From Paucibacter_B soli (lineage in GTDB: Bacteria > Pseudomonadota > Gammaproteobacteria > Burkholderiales > Burkholderiaceae_C), in the NCBI RefSeq assembly GCF_037482845.1, contig NZ_JBBHJW010000002.1, forward strand, positions 310,001-374,000: DNA of 64,000 nucleotides. The letters are read 5' to 3'. Positions 59,217-64,000 of the stretch are shown here, in pieces. The notes below the pieces were generated by a model. The model was not told the origin of the DNA, ran no database searches, and saw only the letters and a program-made list of their open reading frames with translations. The translations under genes were made by a program, and so were the position numbers. Position 1 is the first letter of the stretch. Every line of letters begins with the position of its first letter.

Positions 59217-61967
59217 ATGCGACGCAACATGATGGTGAAGCAATGGGCGGCCGTCCAGATCGGCTTGTGCCTGGGCGTCGCGAGCATGGCGGGTGGCGTG
59301 CGGGCCGAGACCGCCGCGGCTGCCTGCGATGCGCCGGCCGACCAGCTCTTGCAGGCCGCGCCCGCCATCGAGGCCAGGGCGCATTGGCTGGATGCGCGGC
59401 AGATCGCCTGGCCCGGCATGGCAGTGGCTGGCAGCTACAAGCTCTACCACTCGGCAGCCGGGCGCCTGACGCTGGCGCAGGGGAGGGTGAGCGGAGCCGA
59501 CGGCGTGCTGAGCCTGCAAGCGCAAGGCCTGACCTCGGCTGAACTGGCGGGCACGCCGCGCCAGCATCTGGGCGCCGGTGCGCGCCTGAGCCTGCCCGCC
59601 GGCATGCCGCGCGAGACGCTGCAGGAGCTGCTGAGGCAACAGTTGCTGCTGGTCCACGAGCCTGCCGATGGTGCCGCGCCGCAGGCCACCGGCCTGCAAC
59701 TGGCCGGCGCGCTGGACGATCTGTATGCCGCTGCCGCCCAACTGCCCGACCTGGGCGTGAGTCTGCCAACGGGTGCCGGCACGCGCTTCAAGCTCTGGGC
59801 GCCGACCGCGCAGGCGGTGTCGGTCTGCATCTACCCGCGCGCGCAGGGCCGGGCCAGCCGGCTGCTGCCGCTGAGCCTGGATGCCGCCACCGGCGCCTGG
59901 AGCGGCGGCCCGGCGCAGCGCCTGGACGGGCAGTATTACCGTTATCTGCTGCAGGTCTTTGTGCCCGGCGTGGGCCTGGTGCGCAACCTCGTCACCGATC
60001 CCTATGCGCTCAGCCTGAGCGCCGACTCGCAGCGCAGCTATATAGCCGACCTGGCTGCCGCGCGTCTGCAGCCGCCCGGCTGGGCCGCCAGCCGCATTCC
60101 GGCCGGCGTCGAGGCGCCCACCGACATGGCGATCTACGAGTTGCATGTGCGCGATTTCTCCATTGGCGACGACAGCGTGCCCGCGGCGCATCGTGGCAAA
60201 TACCTGGCCTTCACCGATAGCGGCTCGCGCGGCATGCGCCATCTGCGCGCGCTGCGCCGGGCCGGCATCACCGACGTGCACCTGCTGCCGGTGTTTGACA
60301 TCGCCAGCATCCCCGAGCGCGGCTGCCTGCGGCCCAAGGTGCCCAAGGCCGCGCCCGACAGCGAGCGCCAGCAGGCCGCCGTGATGGCGCTGGCGGGGCG
60401 CGATTGCTACAACTGGGGCTACGACCCCTGGCACTACAACGCCCCCGAGGGCAGCTATGCCAGCGATGCCGAGGATGGCGCGCGCCGCGTGCTGGAGTTC
60501 CGCCGCATGGTGATGGGGCTGCACCAGGCCGGGCTGCGGGTGGGCATGGACGTGGTCTACAACCACAGCGCCGCATCGGGCCAGGCGGCGCAGTCGGTGC
60601 TGGATCGCATCGTGCCCGGCTACTACCAGCGCCTGGATGCGGCCGGACGGGTCGAGCGCTCGACCTGCTGCGACAACACCGCCACCGAGCACCTGATGAT
60701 GGGCAAGCTGCTGCTGGATTCGGTGCTGCTATGGGCGCGCGAGTACAAGATCGCCTCCTTCCGCTTTGACCTGATGGGCCACCAGCCGCGTGCCCTGATG
60801 GAGCAGCTGCAGGCGCGCCTGCGGCGCGAGCTGGGCCGTGAGGTGCAGCTGATCGGCGAGGGCTGGAATTTCGGTGAGGTCGCCAACGGTGCACGCTTTG
60901 TGCAGGCCTCGCAGCTCTCGCTCAACGGCAGCGGCATCGGTACCTTCAGCGACCGCGCGCGCGACGCCATCCGCGGCGGCAGCGCCGCCGACAGCGGCGA
61001 GGCCTTGCGATCCCGCCAGGGCTATGTCAACGGGCTGGTCTACGACCCAAACGGCCATGGTCAGCATGACCCCGAGGAGTTGCTGCGGGCTGCCGATCTG
61101 GTGCGGGTGGGCCTGGCCGGCTCGCTGCGCGAGTTCGAGCTCGAGACCTGGACCGGCGAGCGCAAAAGGCTGGACCAGATCGACTATGCCGGCCAGCCCG
61201 CCGGCTATGCCTCGCAGCCCGCCGAGGTGGTGAACTACGTGGACAACCACGACAACCAGACCCTGTTCGACATCAACGTCTGGCGCCTGCCGCGTGCCAC
61301 CAGCGCGGCCGAGCGCGCGCGCGTGCAGGTGCTGGCCGCGGCGCTCAACAGTTTCAGCCAGGGCGTGGCCTATTTCCATGCGGGGCTGGAGCTGCTGCGC
61401 TCCAAGTCGCTGGACCGCAACAGCTATGAATCGGGCGACTGGTTCAACCGGCTCGACTGGAGCCTCAAGACCAACTTCTTCGGCAGCGGACTGCCGCCCC
61501 AGGCCGACAACGGCGCCGACTTCACGCTGATGCGGCCCCTGCTGGCCGATCCGGCCATCAAGCCGGGGCCCGTCGAGATCGCCTGGACGAATGCCGCGCT
61601 GGCCGACCTGCTGCGCATCCGCGCCAGCAGCACGCTGTTCCGTCTGCGCAGTGCGGCGGAGGTGCGGCAGCGTCTGCAGTTCCTCAACACCGGCCCGAGC
61701 CAGAACCCGGTCGTGATCGCGGCCAAGCTGGATGGGCGAGGCCATGCAGGCGCCGGCTGGCGTGCGCTGCTGTACTTCGTCAACGTCGACAAGCAGGCGC
61801 ATGAGCTGGTGCTGCCGAGCGAGGCAGGCCAGGCCTATCGCCTGCATCCGGTGCAGGCCGGCGCCGCTGCTGCGGACCGGCGCGTGGCAACCGGGGCTGC
61901 CTATGCGCCGGCGCAGGGGCGCTTCAGCCTGCCGGCGCGCAGCGCCGTCGTCTTCGTGCTGGACTGA
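59217..61967 (+). CDS. pulA: Secreted type I pullulanase
   Basis: This 916-residue GH13_14 enzyme cleaves alpha-1,6 bonds of pullulan and branched starch. A signal peptide (VKQWAAVQIGLCLGVASMAGGVRA) is followed by an N-terminal accessory domain, a CBM48 (FKLWAPTAQAVSVCIY) and the barrel with the pullulanase hallmark YNWGYDP at 398-404, nucleophile D518 (FRFDLMGHQ) and acid/base E548 (IGEGWNFGEV). The ATG at 59217 directly abuts AGGAG, so M5 (59229), 12 bases away, is a plausible real start. It supplies linear dextrins to the neighbouring enzymes and the mal transporter. Confidence 0.92.
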   Translation: MRRNMMVKQWAAVQIGLCLGVASMAGGVRAETAAAACDAPADQLLQAAPAIEARAHWLDARQIAWPGMAVAGSYKLYHSAAGRLTLAQGRVSGADGVLSLQAQGLTSAELAGTPRQHLGAGARLSLPAGMPRETLQELLRQQLLLVHEPADGAAPQATGLQLAGALDDLYAAAAQLPDLGVSLPTGAGTRFKLWAPTAQAVSVCIYPRAQGRASRLLPLSLDAATGAWSGGPAQRLDGQYYRYLLQVFVPGVGLVRNLVTDPYALSLSADSQRSYIADLAAARLQPPGWAASRIPAGVEAPTDMAIYELHVRDFSIGDDSVPAAHRGKYLAFTDSGSRGMRHLRALRRAGITDVHLLPVFDIASIPERGCLRPKVPKAAPDSERQQAAVMALAGRDCYNWGYDPWHYNAPEGSYASDAEDGARRVLEFRRMVMGLHQAGLRVGMDVVYNHSAASGQAAQSVLDRIVPGYYQRLDAAGRVERSTCCDNTATEHLMMGKLLLDSVLLWAREYKIASFRFDLMGHQPRALMEQLQARLRRELGREVQLIGEGWNFGEVANGARFVQASQLSLNGSGIGTFSDRARDAIRGGSAADSGEALRSRQGYVNGLVYDPNGHGQHDPEELLRAADLVRVGLAGSLREFELETWTGERKRLDQIDYAGQPAGYASQPAEVVNYVDNHDNQTLFDINVWRLPRATSAAERARVQVLAAALNSFSQGVAYFHAGLELLRSKSLDRNSYESGDWFNRLDWSLKTNFFGSGLPPQADNGADFTLMRPLLADPAIKPGPVEIAWTNAALADLLRIRASSTLFRLRSAAEVRQRLQFLNTGPSQNPVVIAAKLDGRGHAGAGWRALLYFVNVDKQAHELVLPSEAGQAYRLHPVQAGAAAADRRVATGAAYAPAQGRFSLPARSAVVFVLD

Positions 61968-62081
61968 TCTCCGTCCCGCAAACACGTCGTTCGTCAGCCC
62001 GGCGGGGGCGCTCGTCGCCTCGTCGCACCGATGGTCCCGAATCGCACTAGCATAGGGTCGATTGCCTGCCGGAGGGCCGCC

Positions 62082-63236
62082 ATGAAGACGCTGATCTCGC
62101 TCCTGCTCGCCTGTGCCGTCGCCGCCTGCGCAACGGCGCCGCAGCCGACCATCGCGACCGAGACTTTGTTGCGCGACGCGGCCTTTGCGCCCAGCACCGA
62201 GACCATAGACGCCGGCCAGGTGATGGCGCTGAGCGACGAGATGCGCGGCTATCTGAGGCGAGAGCTCGGCGCGCAACTGCGCAGCAGCGGCACCCGGCAG
62301 GGCCTGCTGGATGCGCTCTATGCCAAGAGCCAGCTCAAGCTCGAGTACGACACCGCGATGACGCGCACGGCGGCGCAGGCCTTCGAGGCACGCGCCGGCA
62401 ACTGCCTGTCGCTGACGCTGATGACGGCCGCCTTTGCCAAGGAGCTGGGCCTGCCTGTGCATTACCAGAACGTGCTGGTGGACGAGCTCTGGAGCCGGGT
62501 AGGCAATCTGCAGTTTGTCTCCGGCCATGTGAATTTGCGACTGGGCCGGCGCCCAAGCGACTTCAGGATTCTCGGCGATGAGGCCGAGAACCTGATCGTG
62601 GATTTCATGCCCGGTGCGCAGATCCGCAGCCAGCGCAGCCTCGACATCAGCGAGTCAACCATCGTCGCCATGTATATGAACAACCGCGCCGCCGAGTCGC
62701 TCAGCGAGGGCAAGGTGGACCAGGCCTATTGGTGGGCGCGTGCCGCGGTTTTGCACGAGCCACGCTATCTGGGCGGCATCAACACCCTGGGCGTGATCTA
62801 CCGCCGCCATGGCGAGCTCGATGCCGCGGCGCGTGCTTTCCGAGAGGTGCTGCAGCGCGAGCCTGCCAACACGCCGGCGCTGGCCAATCTGGTGGTGGTG
62901 CTGCGCGAAACCGGCCAGACCGAAGAGGCCGATCGCTTGAACCTGCGCCTGGCCGAGATCCAGCCCTATCCCCCCTTCATGTTCTACGATCAGGGTCGAG
63001 ATGCCATGCGCGTGGGCGACTTCGAGCGCGCGCGCAATCTCTTCCGTCGGGAGATCTCACGCAACGCCTATTTCCATGAGCTGCACTTCTGGCTCGCGCT
63101 GGCCAACTATGCGCTGGGTGACATGGCTGAGGTGCGGCGCGAGCTGACCCTGGCCAAGGACAACAGCACCACCTCGCGCGACCGCGAGCTCTACAGCGCC
63201 AAGCTCGACAGCCTGCGTGTCAAGCGCAGCTATTGA
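62082..63236 (+). CDS. Lipoprotein with transglutaminase-like and TPR regions
   Basis: This 384-residue protein has a lipoprotein signal (MKTLISLLLACAVAAC, lipobox V13-A-A-C16). The first half contains ARAGNCLSLTLMTAAFAKELGLPVHYQNVL, resembling the cysteine region of transglutaminase-like proteins. The second half holds about three TPR-like repeats (LGGINTLGVIYRRHGELDAAARAFREVLQREP). GGAGGG precedes the ATG. The function is unknown; an envelope location is likely. It is 114 bases downstream of pulA and probably independent. Confidence 0.78.
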   Translation: MKTLISLLLACAVAACATAPQPTIATETLLRDAAFAPSTETIDAGQVMALSDEMRGYLRRELGAQLRSSGTRQGLLDALYAKSQLKLEYDTAMTRTAAQAFEARAGNCLSLTLMTAAFAKELGLPVHYQNVLVDELWSRVGNLQFVSGHVNLRLGRRPSDFRILGDEAENLIVDFMPGAQIRSQRSLDISESTIVAMYMNNRAAESLSEGKVDQAYWWARAAVLHEPRYLGGINTLGVIYRRHGELDAAARAFREVLQREPANTPALANLVVVLRETGQTEEADRLNLRLAEIQPYPPFMFYDQGRDAMRVGDFERARNLFRREISRNAYFHELHFWLALANYALGDMAEVRRELTLAKDNSTTSRDRELYSAKLDSLRVKRSY

Positions 63237-63569
63237 TCAGAGCGGCGCCAGGCCATGGCGCGCGCGGGCGCGCGTGCAGGCTTCGTCGCCCAGGCCCAGC
63301 GGCGCGCGCAGCCCGAACTCGCGGCAGGGCGCTGGCCGCCATTCGTAGATGCCGCAACTGGCTTGCACGCCCACCTGGCCCACCAGGGCGGCGCAACGCG
63401 GTTGTACATGATCGGTGCCGCGCATGCGGCAGCTGCTGCGGGTGAGTTCCACGGTCAGGCCGTCGGGCACTTGGCCGCCCTCGCTGAGCAGTTCGGCACG
63501 CGCGAAGTCGACGCGAAAGCTCGCGCAGCAGGCGCCGCAGCGGGTGCAGGGGTTGTCGGCCGCGCTCAT
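63237..63569 (-). CDS. YkgJ-family cysteine-cluster protein
   Basis: This 110-residue protein has the pattern CTRCGACCASF near the N terminus and further cysteines at SSCRMRG, PRCAALVG, ASCGIYEWRPAPCREFG and DEACTRA. It matches the YkgJ/CxxCxxCC zinc- or iron-binding family of unknown function. The ATG at 63569 overlaps the stop of the upstream membrane-protein gene (ATGA). Its stop directly abuts that of the convergent lipoprotein gene. Confidence 0.85.
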   Translation of the reverse strand: MSAADNPCTRCGACCASFRVDFARAELLSEGGQVPDGLTVELTRSSCRMRGTDHVQPRCAALVGQVGVQASCGIYEWRPAPCREFGLRAPLGLGDEACTRARARHGLAPL

Positions 63570-64000
63570 GGCGCAGCCCCGGCGGCCACCGGGCGGCGCA
63601 GCAGCACCGCCAGCAGCGGCACACTGAGCGCATAGGCCGCCACGCCGGTGGCCCAAAAGGCCTGCATCGCCGCTGAGGGCGCAGCCTGCAACAGCCAGGC
63701 GCAGGCCAGCGCGCTGGTGATCAGGCGCAGCATTTCGCCAGCGCGCCTGGTCTGCGGGTCCTCCAGCAGCTGGGTCAGCAGCACCAGGCTAGCGGCAAGC
63801 CCGAGCGCCAGGGGCAGGGCGGTGAACAGCGCCAGGCCCGGCGCCTGCGCCAGGAACAGCACGCCCAGGCCCAGTTGGATGAACAGGTGCAGTAGACCGT
63901 AGGCGGGCAGGCCCGCAGGCAGCGGCGGTGCGTAGCGCTGGAACTGCCGCAGGTCCGCTATCGGCTTGGGCGCCAGCCGCTCGAGATCCGCCGGGCGCCA
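63566..64000 (-). CDS. Membrane protein, C-terminal part (possibly sterol desaturase family)
   Basis: The reading frame stays open to the right edge, so the N terminus is outside the window; 144 residues are visible. They start WRPADLERLAPKP and then contain about four hydrophobic segments (LLHLFIQLGLGVLFLAQ; LPLALGLAASLVLLTQL; LITSALACAWLLQA; FWATGVAAYALSVPLLAVLL). The combination of a PADLE-like linker and a hydrophobic tail recalls the C terminus of bacterial sterol desaturase/alkylglycerol monooxygenase-like proteins, but this is tentative. It is coupled to the YkgJ-type gene. Confidence 0.5.
   Translation of the reverse strand, partial: WRPADLERLAPKPIADLRQFQRYAPPLPAGLPAYGLLHLFIQLGLGVLFLAQAPGLALFTALPLALGLAASLVLLTQLLEDPQTRRAGEMLRLITSALACAWLLQAAPSAAMQAFWATGVAAYALSVPLLAVLLRRPVAAGAAP

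Noticed and set aside
59090..59542. Plus-strand open frame upstream of and overlapping pulA
   Set aside because: It runs through an operator and then overlaps the pulA signal-peptide region in another frame. It has no RBS or domain.

Overview
The window is a high-GC, gene-dense bacterial chromosome segment with about 50 protein genes and no recognisable rRNA, tRNA, CRISPR array, insertion sequence or prophage. Several features together suggest a betaproteobacterium of the Burkholderiales, in the Roseateles/Paucibacter/Rubrivivax neighbourhood: an aerobic anthranilate-CoA pathway, a glucokinase fused to an RpiR-type regulator, a PEP-CTERM protein, and a TonB-dependent receptor with a halogenase-like flavoprotein. 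The genus is inference.

Positions 1-15.1 kb form a tryptophan/anthranilate degradation region. On the minus strand, kynB-kynU-kynA (kynA is cut by the window edge) convert tryptophan to anthranilate. Divergently, one long plus-strand operon encodes a fused 2-aminobenzoyl-CoA monooxygenase/reductase, an SDR dehydrogenase, a MarR regulator, an enoyl-CoA hydratase, an acyl-CoA dehydrogenase, an aryl-CoA ligase, a complete Liv-type ABC transporter, a 4HBT-type thioesterase and a RidA-like protein. The operon has a good sigma70-like promoter. The CoA-ligase gene carries an in-frame insertion made of three perfect hairpins.

Positions 15.1-24.4 kb are a mixed stretch: a GNAT acetyltransferase, an ArgD-type aminotransferase, a GlxA/AraC regulator, three orphan periplasmic solute-binding proteins, a LysR regulator divergent from glutaryl-CoA dehydrogenase, a DUF2520-type Rossmann protein and a small GGDEF protein. 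Glutaryl-CoA dehydrogenase probably serves the lower end of the CoA pathway.

Positions 24.4-62 kb are dominated by maltodextrin, starch and glycogen metabolism. A glucokinase-RpiR/HexR-like fusion and a second stand-alone glucokinase are divergent. They are followed by a TonB-dependent receptor, a flavin-dependent halogenase-like protein and a DUF6445 protein, then a DHH phosphoesterase and a fourth solute-binding protein. A minus-strand malK-malE-malF-malG-amylase operon is divergent from glgP-glgB-glgX-malQ and a Kef-like antiporter. Next come a PPi-type phosphofructokinase coupled to a TPR-GGDEF protein, a PEP-CTERM protein, two more secreted GH13 enzymes and a divergent pullulanase. The apparent flow is: secreted amylases and pullulanase cut polymer, the receptor and MalEFGK import oligomers, GlgP/MalQ/GlgX process them in the cytoplasm, and the glucokinases and Pfk feed glycolysis.

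A 15-bp inverted repeat, TGTAGTnnnACTACA, recurs upstream of these carbohydrate genes and only there as far as I could see by eye. There are two perfect copies and seven looser ones. I infer that it is the operator of the glucokinase-RpiR fusion protein. The last 2 kb hold a lipoprotein with TPR-like repeats, a YkgJ-type cysteine-cluster protein and the C-terminal part of a membrane protein.
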